This document shows positions 25,733 to 34,425 of a DNA stretch of 48,031 bases, in pieces; position 1 is the stretch's first letter; every line of letters begins with the position of its first letter. The stretch is from Bacteroidales bacterium (GTDB taxonomy: Bacteria > Bacteroidota > Bacteroidia > Bacteroidales > P3). Both the position numbers and the translations under genes were made by a program. The notes beneath the pieces are model-generated. The model made no database searches, had not been told where the DNA came from, and worked only from the letters and a program-made list of their open reading frames with translations. Location of the stretch: NCBI GenBank assembly GCA_017561155.1, contig JAFZDP010000002.1, forward strand, positions 1 through 48,031, written 5' to 3'.

Positions 25733-25804
25733 GAGAAGGGTGTATGCTTCAGGTGAGAAGAATGCATGCTTCAGACGAGAAGAGTACACCCTTTATTAGT
25801 GAAG
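25733..25804. repeat. 22-nt tandem repeat inside an inverted repeat
   Basis: Two full 22-nt copies lie head to tail (25743-25764 and 25765-25786), sharing ATGCTTCAG-RY-GAGAAGA. The GAGAAG word also recurs in register at 25733 and, as GTGAAG, at 25799, so spacing is exactly 22 nt four times. Each unit has CTTC-(6)-GAAG dyad symmetry, with centres at 25753.5, 25775.5 and (as CTTT/GAAG) 25797.5. The block is bracketed by AAGGGTGTA (25736-25744) and TACACCCTT (25785-25793), a 9-bp inverted repeat. Confidence 0.7.
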
Positions 25805-26066
25805 TCTAAAACGATTAATAATCAGTTGTTTAGTTATTTAGTTTTTTAGTAACATTTATATGATATAAATATGGAATATCCGATATCTTTGTTGAATAAT
25901 TTCTAATTTATGGTTATTATAAATTGTTATATATAATGTATTGATTAATATGCATAATCATGCAAAATCCTAATACCCTATTTGGAATGAGTATTTTATG
26001 TTAGTTTAGTTGTGAACCATTGGTATTGTAATTTGTTTTTCATAGCAAATAAATAATAATAAAACT

Positions 26067-27146
26067 ATGAAAAAGAAAATGTTGTTGCTTGCGTTTTTAT
26101 TTACAACGCATCATTTTGTTTCGGAAGCCTGTACAGGCATTTCGCTTACAGCAGCTGATGGTAGTTATTTCCAAGCTCGTACTATCGAATGGGGGGGAAC
26201 CAATTTAAATAGTATGTATGTTGTTGTTCCGCGTCGTTATTCTCAAACATCGCTTACTCCAACTGGTGAAAATGGTTTGAAATTTTCATCAAAATATGGT
26301 TATGTAGGGTTGGCGGTTCATCAAAAAGAATTTATTGCCGAAGGTATCAATGAGGCAGGGTTGTCGGCAGGATTATTCTATTATCCTAATTATGGCAGTT
26401 ATTTAGACTATGATGCGGCTTACAATTCAATTACGCTTTCAGATCTTCAATTTGTATCGTGGTTGTTGTCGCAGTTTGCTACAGTCGATGAGGTTCGACA
26501 AGGAGTTGACGATGTTCGTATTGTATCTATACAACCGGGCCCAAGTTCAGACAATGCTATACATTGGAGGGTAGGTGATAAGAATGGAAACCAAATAGTG
26601 ATCGAAATAGAGAAAGGAGTTGTACATATATATGACAATGTGATAGGCGTTCTTACAAATGCACCAAACTATCAATGGCATATTACAAACCTTAATAACT
26701 ATGTAAATCTTACCTCTCAGAATTCTAAGCGTCATCCAATGGGATCTATAGAAGTATTTCCATTTAGTTACGGCTCCGGATATTTGGGATTGCCTGGCGA
26801 TTTTACTCCTCCGTCTAGATTTGTAAGAGCAGCATTTTTTAAAACTACTGCGCCAATTTTAAAAACAGCAAAAGAAACAATGTTGCAATGTTTTACAATA
26901 CTAAACAATTTTGATATTCCTATTGGAATGGAATATTTGAAAAACGAAATACCCGATTTGCCAAGTGCAACCCAATGGACCTCTGTGATAGATCTCACAC
27001 ATCGTGAAATATACTACAAGACTTTTTACAATAACACTATTAGACATATAGCCTTGGCTGATATCGATTTTGAAAAAGTAAAATATCAATATCATCCATT
27101 GGATAAAAAAGATTCTCAGCCAATAGAAACAATAAAGATTAAATAA
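26067..27146 (+). CDS. Secreted choloylglycine hydrolase-family protein
   Basis: A 359-residue Ntn-type amide hydrolase of the bile salt hydrolase / penicillin V acylase family. A signal peptide (residues 1-21) ends directly before Cys22, so signal cleavage would itself create the N-terminal nucleophile (CTGISL). Further family motifs are ARTIEW (active-site Arg), EGINEAGLSAGLFY, a VLTNAPNYQWH block (active-site Asn) and LPGDFTPPSRFVRAAF (active-site Arg). Substrate cannot be decided: bile acid conjugates, penicillin V or N-acyl signals are all precedented. The protein should act in the periplasm or outside. Its stop overlaps the convergent prmC gene by 8 bp. Confidence 0.9.
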   Translation: MKKKMLLLAFLFTTHHFVSEACTGISLTAADGSYFQARTIEWGGTNLNSMYVVVPRRYSQTSLTPTGENGLKFSSKYGYVGLAVHQKEFIAEGINEAGLSAGLFYYPNYGSYLDYDAAYNSITLSDLQFVSWLLSQFATVDEVRQGVDDVRIVSIQPGPSSDNAIHWRVGDKNGNQIVIEIEKGVVHIYDNVIGVLTNAPNYQWHITNLNNYVNLTSQNSKRHPMGSIEVFPFSYGSGYLGLPGDFTPPSRFVRAAFFKTTAPILKTAKETMLQCFTILNNFDIPIGMEYLKNEIPDLPSATQWTSVIDLTHREIYYKTFYNNTIRHIALADIDFEKVKYQYHPLDKKDSQPIETIKIK

Positions 27147-28008
27147 TTTTTTGTGCTATAATCATTCTATTTTTACCAAGAAAATCTTGATGTAATTGGG
27201 CATTATAGCCTTGCTTTTCGAGCAAGGCTATAGTTTCGTTTCCTAATTCTTCGTTTATCTCTAAATATAATCGGCCATCAGGATTTAGGTATTTGTTTGC
27301 AAATAGAGCAATACTTTTGTAGAAGATTAAAGGATTGTTGTCGGGAACAAATAGTGCAAGGTGTGGTTCGTAGTCAAGTACGTTGCAGTGCATTTGAGCT
27401 TTTTCCATATCTCTTACATAAGGAGGATTGCTTACAATAATGTCAAATTTTGTTTCATCAAAAGGATTGTCTATCTTAAGAATGTCTGAAATGGCGAAGT
27501 TTATATTACAAAGATTAGTTTTAGCATTAGATTGTGCTATTTTTATTGCCTCGACTGATATGTCGGTAGCATATACTTGGGAATTATTTATAGCTTTTGA
27601 TAGAGCTATTGCTATGCAACCGCTTCCGGTGCATATATCTAAAATATTTTTAGGTGCAAGATGCTTTTCTTTTTCTATTATGTTGTAAACTATTTCTTCG
27701 GTTTCCGGACGAGGTATTAGAGTGGCAGGTGTTACGTTGATTGGTATATCACAAAAAGTGGTGCTTCCTAAAATATATTGTATTGGTTTGCCAAAACGAA
27801 GATCTTTTATTGCGAAATTAAGTTTTAGCAAGTCTGATTGATTGATTGTGCTATTTTTGAAAGCCAAAAAATGAGCAGTATTCCATCCTAAGAAGTGTTC
27901 AAATAACATTAATATAAATGTTTTGATTTCGGATTTTGGATATAGATTTTCTAACTCTTGGTAAGCAAATCTTTCTATGTCGCAAACTTTATTTGATGGT
28001 ATTCTCAT
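27139..28008 (-). CDS. prmC: Peptide chain release factor N5-glutamine methyltransferase
   Basis: A 289-residue PrmC/HemK methyltransferase that methylates the GGQ glutamine of release factors RF1 and RF2 using S-adenosylmethionine. It has an N-terminal helical substrate-recognition domain with GKPIQYILGSTTFCDIPINV and TLIPRPETEEIV. The SAM-binding motif is DICTGSGCIAIAL and the catalytic NPPY sits in IVSNPPYVRD. Length is normal. The ATG is at 28008, with a promoter just upstream. It converges on the hydrolase gene with an 8-bp tail overlap, so no terminator separates the two. Confidence 0.95.
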   Translation of the reverse strand: MRIPSNKVCDIERFAYQELENLYPKSEIKTFILMLFEHFLGWNTAHFLAFKNSTINQSDLLKLNFAIKDLRFGKPIQYILGSTTFCDIPINVTPATLIPRPETEEIVYNIIEKEKHLAPKNILDICTGSGCIAIALSKAINNSQVYATDISVEAIKIAQSNAKTNLCNINFAISDILKIDNPFDETKFDIIVSNPPYVRDMEKAQMHCNVLDYEPHLALFVPDNNPLIFYKSIALFANKYLNPDGRLYLEINEELGNETIALLEKQGYNAQLHQDFLGKNRMIIAQKII

Positions 28009-28078
28009 TTCTTTATTTTGTTTTAATATTGGTGAATAATAGTATGTTGTATCTTGTTGTTATGTTTATATGTCGATG

Positions 28079-28108
28079 CAAAAATACAAATTTATTGATT
28101 TAGTCAAA
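28079..28108 (-). promoter_or_regulatory. Promoter of prmC
   Basis: On the minus strand TTTG (28108-28105) and TATTTTTG (28086-28079) with an 18-nt spacer. The ATG lies about 65 nt past the predicted start site. Confidence 0.55.
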
Positions 28109-28148
28109 AATTTAAGAATAAAAATTTTTAATTATATTGAAAAAAGTG

Positions 28149-28156
28149 TAATTTTG
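28149..28156 (+). promoter_or_regulatory. Candidate -7 box of glmS
   Basis: TAATTTTG, 54 nt upstream of the glmS ATG. The -33 region is A/T-only with no TTTG at the right distance, so this is a partial promoter call. Confidence 0.45.
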
Positions 28157-28210
28157 TAGTGTCTAAGACAATGAATATGTAAAAAATATTTTTAAATAAA
28201 ACTACTGAAT

Positions 28211-30055
28211 ATGTGTGGAATAGTTGGATATATAGGTCCTAAAGATGCTTGTTCTATTTTGTTAAAAGGCTTGCATAGATTGGAATACAGAGGCTACGAT
28301 AGTGCCGGAGTAGCTTTGATTAATAATAATGGTAACTTATCAGTATATAAAAGTAAGGGAAAAGTTGCCGATCTAGAGAATTTTATCAACGATAAAGATA
28401 TTAGTGGTACTATTGGAGTGGCTCACACTCGATGGGCTACACATGGAGAACCAAATACTTTAAATGCTCACCCTCATTATTCGCAGTCTGGAAATCTAGC
28501 TCTTATTCATAATGGTATTATAGAAAACTATAAACCATTGAAACAAGAATTGATTAATCATGGACGTACTTTTGCTTCGGAAACCGATACAGAAGTACTT
28601 ATACAATTCATAGAATATGTAAAGGAATTACATGCTTGTGATCTTTTTGAAGCTGTACAATTAGCTCTAAAAAATGTTGTTGGAGCTTATGCTATCGTGG
28701 TTATCGATAAGTATAATCCAAATAGACTTATAGCTGCAAGAAAAGGTAGTCCACTAGTAATAGGTGTTGGAGAAAAGGAATTCTATATTGGTTCAGATGC
28801 TACACCTATTATAGAATATACCAAACAAGTGGTGTATTTGGGTGAAGAAGAAATTGCAGAAGTTACAAGAGATGGTGGATTGCAAATTATTAATTTGGAA
28901 AAAGTATCTCAAACTCCAATTATAAAAACTGTGGAAATGAATCTTAGCGATATAGAAAAAGCAGATTTTCCACATTACATGTTGAAAGAGATATTTGAAC
29001 AGCCGGATGCTTTGCTAAATAGTATGAAAGGTCGACTTAATCCGGAAGAAAAAGATGTATTGCTTTCCGGTATTATTGATCATAAAGATCGCATCTTGAA
29101 TGCTGAGCGAATTATCATTTGTGCTTGTGGAACATCATGGCATGCAGGACTTATTGCTAAATATATTATTGAAGAGCTTACTCGTATACCGGTAGAGGTA
29201 GAGTATTCGTCGGAATTCCGTTATAGAAATCCGGTAGTAACCGATAAGGATTTTGTTATAGCAATTTCTCAATCGGGAGAAACAGCCGATACTTTGGCAG
29301 CAATACAATTGGCAAAAGAAAAAGGAGCATTCCTTTATGGTATCTGTAATGTTGTAGGTTCATCGATACCTCGTGAAACACATACGGGTTCGTATCTTCA
29401 CATCGGTCCGGAAATAGGTGTGGCGTCTACAAAAGCTTTTACAGCACAAGTAACAACTCTTATGCTTATGGCTATGGCTATAGCAAAACTAAAAGGTACT
29501 ATAACAAATGAGTATTTTGAAGAACTTGTCGAAGAATTGCAAACTATACCTGAAAAGATAAGGACTACACTTAAGCTTAATGAGAAGATAGAGAAATATT
29601 CTAAGATATTTACATATGCACGCAATTTTATCTATTTAGGTCGTGGATATAATTATCCTATTGCATTGGAAGGTGCATTGAAATTGAAAGAAATTTCTTA
29701 CATCCATGCAGAGGGTTATCCATCAGCCGAAATGAAGCATGGACCAATTGCTCTAATTGATGAAGAAATGCCTGTGGTAGTGATAGCACCTGCTCATTCG
29801 AAATACGAAAAGATATTAAGTAATGTTCAAGAAATAAAAGCACGAAAAGGTAAGATAATTTCAATTATAACGGAAGGTGATACAGCTATAAAAGAATTGT
29901 CCGATATATATTTGGAAATACCTCATACTATGGATTGCTTTACTCCACTATTGACAATAATACCACTACAATTGATGTCATACCATATTGCTATTGTAAA
30001 GGGTAGAGATGTTGACCAACCTCGTAATTTAGCAAAATCTGTTACAGTGGAATAA
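28211..30055 (+). CDS. glmS: Glutamine-fructose-6-phosphate aminotransferase
   Basis: A 614-residue enzyme making glucosamine-6-phosphate from fructose-6-phosphate and glutamine, the entry to peptidoglycan and LPS amino sugars. Cys2 (MCGIVGYIG) is the glutaminase nucleophile once Met is removed. HTRWATHGEPN and HNGIIENY complete the class II amidotransferase domain. Two SIS domains follow (CACGTSWHAGLIA, ISQSGETADTLAA, GRGYNYPIALEGALKLKEISYIHAEGYPSAEMKHGPIALI). The C-terminus ends DVDQPRNLAKSVTVE, as in functional GlmS. No glmS ribozyme is evident upstream, as expected outside Firmicutes. A strong terminator follows. Confidence 0.97.
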   Translation: MCGIVGYIGPKDACSILLKGLHRLEYRGYDSAGVALINNNGNLSVYKSKGKVADLENFINDKDISGTIGVAHTRWATHGEPNTLNAHPHYSQSGNLALIHNGIIENYKPLKQELINHGRTFASETDTEVLIQFIEYVKELHACDLFEAVQLALKNVVGAYAIVVIDKYNPNRLIAARKGSPLVIGVGEKEFYIGSDATPIIEYTKQVVYLGEEEIAEVTRDGGLQIINLEKVSQTPIIKTVEMNLSDIEKADFPHYMLKEIFEQPDALLNSMKGRLNPEEKDVLLSGIIDHKDRILNAERIIICACGTSWHAGLIAKYIIEELTRIPVEVEYSSEFRYRNPVVTDKDFVIAISQSGETADTLAAIQLAKEKGAFLYGICNVVGSSIPRETHTGSYLHIGPEIGVASTKAFTAQVTTLMLMAMAIAKLKGTITNEYFEELVEELQTIPEKIRTTLKLNEKIEKYSKIFTYARNFIYLGRGYNYPIALEGALKLKEISYIHAEGYPSAEMKHGPIALIDEEMPVVVIAPAHSKYEKILSNVQEIKARKGKIISIITEGDTAIKELSDIYLEIPHTMDCFTPLLTIIPLQLMSYHIAIVKGRDVDQPRNLAKSVTVE

Positions 30056-30085
30056 GTATTATACAGGACTTTGATATTTATATTT

Positions 30086-30117
30086 AAAAAAAAGAACCCC
30101 TTGGGGTTCTTTTTTTT
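30086..30117. terminator. Intrinsic terminator after glmS
   Basis: A-run, AGAACCCC (30093-30100), TT, GGGGTTCT (30103-30110), T-run. Near-perfect symmetry makes it usable from both strands. Confidence 0.92.
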
Positions 30118-30118
30118 G

Positions 30119-30620
30119 TTTGATAATTATGATGAATGTGATAATTATATTATTATACAGATCCGATGTTGATTAGCTACTTAATAGTGGGAAAACCTTA
30201 TAATATATTAACAGAAACTGATTCTTTTTGAGATTCTTTCTAAAAGGAATTTTGAAGGAATGGCGTTATAATTTATTAGACAATGTATTTAGTATTTTTT
30301 TAATGTTTGAAGATTCAATTTTTACTTTAGTTATAAAAAATATTCTATAATTAAATTGTTCTAATTTTATATTCGTGTAATAAAGATATGAATCTTCAAT
30401 GTTATAATGGATGTTTTTAGTTTCAAAATGTTGTTTTTTATAGATGAAATATGCTATTTTACCATTATTTTTGTATATATGGATTTGTGTTTAACATAGT
30501 ATTTTTATTTTTAACATTTGTGTATTATTTTGAAATATAAGTATTTGTAATGAAATTGTATTGGTCTAGATGTGAAAATTAGATATTTTTTTATTTAAAA
30601 GGTTATTCTATTTAAAAAAA
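30119..30620. other. AT-rich gene-free stretch
   Basis: About 500 bp of very AT-rich DNA without a credible gene on either strand. The only structure I see is the nested inverted repeat at 30307-30399. A TATTTTTG at 30466-30473 resembles a -7 box but has no partner and no gene close behind it. Confidence 0.55.
30307..30399. repeat. Nested inverted repeat (93 bp)
   Basis: TTGAAGATTCA (30307-30317) is a perfect inverted match to TGAATCTTCAA (30389-30399). Inside, CTTTA / TAAAG (30325, 30381) and ATAAAA / TTTTAT (30333, 30365) pair about nearly the same axis. This could be a structured RNA or a miniature element remnant. The AT bias raises the odds of chance for the inner stems. Confidence 0.4.
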
Positions 30621-30624
30621 GTTG

Positions 30625-30632
30625 TATCTTTG
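30625..30632 (+). promoter_or_regulatory. Candidate -7 box of the beta-barrel gene
   Basis: TATCTTTG, a good -7 match, about 55 nt upstream of the ATG at 30688. No clear TTTG at the usual distance. Confidence 0.5.
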
Positions 30633-30687
30633 CATTTGTAAAATATAGGAAAACCGATGCCTTAAGTAGGTGTAAATAAGTAAAATA

Positions 30688-31566
30688 ATGAATACGATGA
30701 AGAAATTATTCATATCGTTGGTTGCTTTGGCAATGTTTTTTAATGGGAAAGCCCAAGATAGTAATATTAATGTTGAACAATTAAAGTTTGACGAGGTTGT
30801 TGATACTACCATATTAGAAGAGGAGACAGAATGCCCTAATTGGGTTGATTGTTTAGGAGCAATGTTAGAATGGTCTTACGTAGGTGCGAATGTAACATAT
30901 GGTGTGTCGCCATATAGAGTTTACATGATAGAGGTAGATGAAAGTTTAGCTACATCTATAGAAGGAATTTATGTGGAACCAAAATATTCAGAATTCTCAA
31001 TCGCTCCAAAATGGCAATTTGATTTAACTAATAGAGTATCTTTAGGTTTTAGTTTTTATTTGTCTCGTTGGGCTGTTTCTAAAAGTATGATTTATGAGGT
31101 GAATCAAAATACAAATGCAATAACTTCAAAAGAAGTGGAAGTAAGAAATACAAATCTACAATTTGCTTTTGCTCCTAATATGCGTTATTATTTTGCAAAA
31201 TGGGATAAACTTTCTTTCTTCGCTGATGTTGTTGCCGGTTTTGCTTGTGGAAAGGAAAAACAGATGATAAATGATATGTACGTTAATACTGATAATACTA
31301 AAGTTGATTTAGTAAAAAGATTTTCTTTAGGAGTATCAGTTACTCCAGGTCTTGCTTACAAAATAAATGATGATTTTAGATTAGATCTTACTTTTGATTT
31401 ATTTGGATTGAACTATACTTGGAACAGAATGAAGGATCTTGTTAATACTGATTCAGAAACTAATAAACCAGTAGTGTACAAAGAACATGAGTTAGGTTTT
31501 GGAACAGATACTAGAAGCTTGTTTAATGCCGGAACAATTAGTTTAGGTGTAGTGTATGTGTTGTAA
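30688..31566 (+). CDS. Outer-membrane beta-barrel protein
   Basis: A 292-residue exported protein with signal peptide KLFISLVALAMFFNGKAQ. An acidic linker rich in Glu/Asp with two Cys (ECPNWVDC) follows, then about eight amphipathic strands ending GTISLGVVYVL, as in porin-family / OmpA-like barrels of Bacteroidota. Conserved function is not recognisable. A second Met at 30697 (MKKLF) is an equally good start. It has its own -7 box and terminator, so it is probably transcribed alone. Confidence 0.75.
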   Translation: MNTMKKLFISLVALAMFFNGKAQDSNINVEQLKFDEVVDTTILEEETECPNWVDCLGAMLEWSYVGANVTYGVSPYRVYMIEVDESLATSIEGIYVEPKYSEFSIAPKWQFDLTNRVSLGFSFYLSRWAVSKSMIYEVNQNTNAITSKEVEVRNTNLQFAFAPNMRYYFAKWDKLSFFADVVAGFACGKEKQMINDMYVNTDNTKVDLVKRFSLGVSVTPGLAYKINDDFRLDLTFDLFGLNYTWNRMKDLVNTDSETNKPVVYKEHELGFGTDTRSLFNAGTISLGVVYVL

Positions 31567-31660
31567 ATAATTCTAATAAAACTCTTAATGTTTTACTTTT
31601 GTAGAATATATTGAAGGGTGAAAAGATTTTAGATACTTAATTTAGATATATATACATTAT

Positions 31661-31692
31661 AAGCGGGATTTATTTTAATTCCGCTTTTTTTT
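31661..31692 (+). terminator. Intrinsic terminator after the beta-barrel gene
   Basis: AAGCGG (31661-31666) pairs with CCGCTT (31681-31686), extended inward by GATT / AATT (one G-T) over a TATTTT loop, then a T-run. Confidence 0.85.
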
Positions 31693-31770
31693 TGTTGTTG
31701 TGAAAAAAGATTTTCAACTTGTGTACAATGTTTTATTATTTTTCGTTTATATATGTCAAATTAATAAGAG

Positions 31771-32484
31771 ATGGAATTGAAGATATTTTTGTGTAGATTG
31801 TTTTTAGCATTGCTACTTGGTGCTTTTATAGGTGTGGAAAGGCAAATAAAGCAACGTAGTGCGGGACTTATAACCAATGCCCTAGTCGCTTTAGGTGCTT
31901 GTACCTTTATTTTGATATCTGAAAGTGTTGCGGTCAAAGGGAGTTATGATAATTTGCGTGTCGTAGCTCAGATAGTTACTGGTATAGGGTTCTTGGGAGC
32001 CGGAGTTATTATGAGAGATGGTTTTACTATTCATGGATTGAATACAGCTGCTACTATATGGTGTTCGGCAGCAGTGGGTTCATTATGTGGCTTTGGTCTT
32101 TATTGGGAAGCAGCTATCGCTGCCGGGATAATAATATCAGCGCATCTTGTTCTTAAACCATTAGCTGACTATTTTGATAAAAGGCCAATAAAGCCAATTG
32201 AAATAAAAAATGTAGGTTTTTCGCTTATAGTAATTACTGATATTAAAAATGAGATGTCGTTACGATCATTGTTAGTAGATATGATTAGCGGTTACGATAA
32301 TTTTCAGTTGCAGAAAATGAAATCTACTCAAAATTCTAATTCGGGACAAGTGGAATTAAAAATGGATATACTTTGTTACGATAAAGATAATATGCTTTTG
32401 AAACAGCTGCTTGCAGATATGTCGAAGGTGCAATGTATAAAAGAAATATCCACTTCGACGCTTGCCAAAAAAATAGAACATTAA
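31771..32484 (+). CDS. MgtC/SapB family membrane protein
   Basis: A 237-residue protein. Its N-terminal 130 residues carry the MgtC signature: LLLGAFIGVERQIKQRSAGLITNALVALGACTF, GIGFLGAGVIMRDGFTIHGLNTAATIWCSAAVGSLCG, with about four to five membrane segments. The C-terminal about 85 residues form a soluble ACT-like domain. MgtC proteins in pathogens affect Mg2+ limitation and ATP homeostasis; in commensals their role is unclear. The M23 peptidase gene starts 24 nt later, so the two are probably co-transcribed. Confidence 0.9.
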   Translation: MELKIFLCRLFLALLLGAFIGVERQIKQRSAGLITNALVALGACTFILISESVAVKGSYDNLRVVAQIVTGIGFLGAGVIMRDGFTIHGLNTAATIWCSAAVGSLCGFGLYWEAAIAAGIIISAHLVLKPLADYFDKRPIKPIEIKNVGFSLIVITDIKNEMSLRSLLVDMISGYDNFQLQKMKSTQNSNSGQVELKMDILCYDKDNMLLKQLLADMSKVQCIKEISTSTLAKKIEH

Positions 32485-32508
32485 ACAACATTAGAGATAC
32501 TGATATTT

Positions 32509-34254
32509 ATGAGAAAGCATTTGTTGCTATTTACTTTGTTTTTTACTACTTTGGAAATATCGTTTTGTCAAACTGATATTTTCCCTCAAGGATATTTTAG
32601 ATCACCATTGAATATCCCTCTTACAACATCAGGTACTTTCGCCGAAATTAGAAACAATCATTTTCATTCCGGATTCGATATTCGGATAGGTGGTGTTGTG
32701 GGAGAGCCTGTCTACTCGGTGGCAGATGGGTATGTGTCGCGTATAAAGGTGTCGGCTTATGGCGGAGGAAAAACACTTTATATTTCACACCCCAATGGAT
32801 ATAAAAGTGTGTATATGCACTTAGAAAAGTTTGCTGGTCCTATAGCTGAATATGTAAAAAAATATCAATACGAACATAAAGTATTTGAAATAGATATAGA
32901 AGTTTCTAGTGATAAATTGCCCGTCGTCAAAGGGCAACAGATAGCTAATGCCGGTAATAGTGGTGGTTCGCAAGGTCCTCATTTGCATTTTGAATTAAGG
33001 CATGATCATAACGATAAAACTATAAATCCCTTACTTTTTGGAATACCATTCCATGACAATATGTCTCCTAATATACATAATGTTAAAGTATATCCGGCTT
33101 CGGAGGTAGCAACGATAAATGGGAAAAATATGCCCGTTACGTTGTTAGAAACGAAAACCAATGCCAAGACAAAAAAGAAGTATACAGTAAAGCACGACAC
33201 GATAGAAGTATCCGGCCGTTTTTATACAGGAATATATGCTACAGATCCTGCTCCAAAATCGACGGGGAAAAATGGAGTTTTTGATATAAAATTATATGTT
33301 GATGGTAAGATATATTATCACTACAATCCTAGAGAGTTTATGTTTGAAGAGACAAGGGCTGTGAATACTATGATAGATTATGACTATTATAAAAAAACAC
33401 GTCAAGCATATATATTGTCAAGAGTTCTTAGAGGAAATAAGAGTGAGGTATGTAAGGCATTCAAAAATAATGGTTATATAGTTTTTACTGATAATCTTTG
33501 TCATAAATTGCTTTATAAAGTAGAGGATTTTCATGGCAATGTATCTGAATTTTCGTTTATAGTAAAAAGTATTCCTGCTGAAGCTCAGGAAAAAATATCG
33601 GTTGGCAATGCTACAGATAAGTATACGATACCTATTGCATACTATTTGAAAAATAGGTATAAAACAGAAGGTTTTGAAGTATATTTTGACGAAAATACTT
33701 TTTACGAAAACGATATGATGTGTTACGAAAAAGTAGCACCAAAATATAAATCTATATTATCCGATGTGCATTTATTGACATTTAAAAATCATGCATATCC
33801 TCCGCATAAAACTTATAGGGTAAAGATAACTGTTCCCGATAATTTGCGAAACATTAAAAATAAATTATTGTTGGTGTCGGTAGATGGAAATAAAATAGTG
33901 GCACAACCATTTAAATTACATAATGATACTATAGAGGGACAACTTAGGCTGTTTGCCGGTTTGGCATTGTCTATAGATACTATTGCACCCAAGGTTTCGC
34001 CAATAAATTTTACACCGGACAAGGTGACGAAAACAAAGAGTTTGAGAATAAAGATTACCGACAATTTGTCGGGGATAACAAAATACAATTGTTATTTGAA
34101 CGATACTTGGATACTAGCCGAACACGATGGTAAGACGGCATCGTTGACTATAGATGTTTCAAGTATGATTCGTAAAGGAAAAAACAAACTTAAAGTAATT
34201 GTTTCCGACAGAATTGGAAATACTACAACACAAGAATGGAATATTATTTATTAA
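32509..34254 (+). CDS. M23 family metallopeptidase
   Basis: A 581-residue exported protein. A signal peptide ends near FCQ (residues 1-20). The LytM/M23 zinc peptidase domain spans about residues 45-185: NNHFHSGFDIR supplies the first His and the Asp, and GPHLHFELR the C-terminal HxH pair. A peptidase-domain insert (KKYQYEHKVFEIDIEV) is larger than in minimal LytM. The remaining about 390 residues are beta-rich and end with an Ig-like fold (APKVSPINFTPDKV...). It likely cleaves peptidoglycan cross-links or acts on envelope proteins. It follows mgtC by 24 nt. Confidence 0.9.
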   Translation: MRKHLLLFTLFFTTLEISFCQTDIFPQGYFRSPLNIPLTTSGTFAEIRNNHFHSGFDIRIGGVVGEPVYSVADGYVSRIKVSAYGGGKTLYISHPNGYKSVYMHLEKFAGPIAEYVKKYQYEHKVFEIDIEVSSDKLPVVKGQQIANAGNSGGSQGPHLHFELRHDHNDKTINPLLFGIPFHDNMSPNIHNVKVYPASEVATINGKNMPVTLLETKTNAKTKKKYTVKHDTIEVSGRFYTGIYATDPAPKSTGKNGVFDIKLYVDGKIYYHYNPREFMFEETRAVNTMIDYDYYKKTRQAYILSRVLRGNKSEVCKAFKNNGYIVFTDNLCHKLLYKVEDFHGNVSEFSFIVKSIPAEAQEKISVGNATDKYTIPIAYYLKNRYKTEGFEVYFDENTFYENDMMCYEKVAPKYKSILSDVHLLTFKNHAYPPHKTYRVKITVPDNLRNIKNKLLLVSVDGNKIVAQPFKLHNDTIEGQLRLFAGLALSIDTIAPKVSPINFTPDKVTKTKSLRIKITDNLSGITKYNCYLNDTWILAEHDGKTASLTIDVSSMIRKGKNKLKVIVSDRIGNTTTQEWNIIY

Positions 34255-34328
34255 CTATTCAAATATGTGATAATTAGTATTTTTCTAGAATTATGTGTTT
34301 TAATTCTAAATAATTGGTAAATAATTTA

Positions 34329-34336
34329 TATCTTTG
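34329..34336 (+). promoter_or_regulatory. Candidate -7 box of the NfnAB-like gene
   Basis: TATCTTTG about 90 nt upstream of the ATG at 34426. The -33 element is not clear. Confidence 0.5.
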
Positions 34337-34425
34337 CAGAATAATTGAATACAATATTTCTTTTGTTTTACGTCTGATATACAAGATGTAAGACGATGTT
34401 TTAGATTAGAAAAAAACTATAAATA

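Larger units (their letters stand above)
25405..26066. other. Gene-free stretch upstream of the choloylglycine-hydrolase-like gene
   Basis: About 660 bp. It contains the terminator-like hairpin, the possible 37-aa frame, a small ACCTTT-GA-AAAGGT hairpin (25714-25727) and the 22-nt repeat array at 25733-25804. A 29-codon frame at 25423-25512 runs into the terminator hairpin and is not credible. From 25810 to 26040 the DNA is AT-rich and I see no convincing element; the next gene has only a poor promoter match near 26029 (TAATTTG). Confidence 0.6.

Noticed and set aside
28009-28210. glmS ribozyme upstream of glmS
   Set aside because: The sequence is AT-rich without the conserved pseudoknotted core, and the ribozyme is known mainly from Firmicutes.
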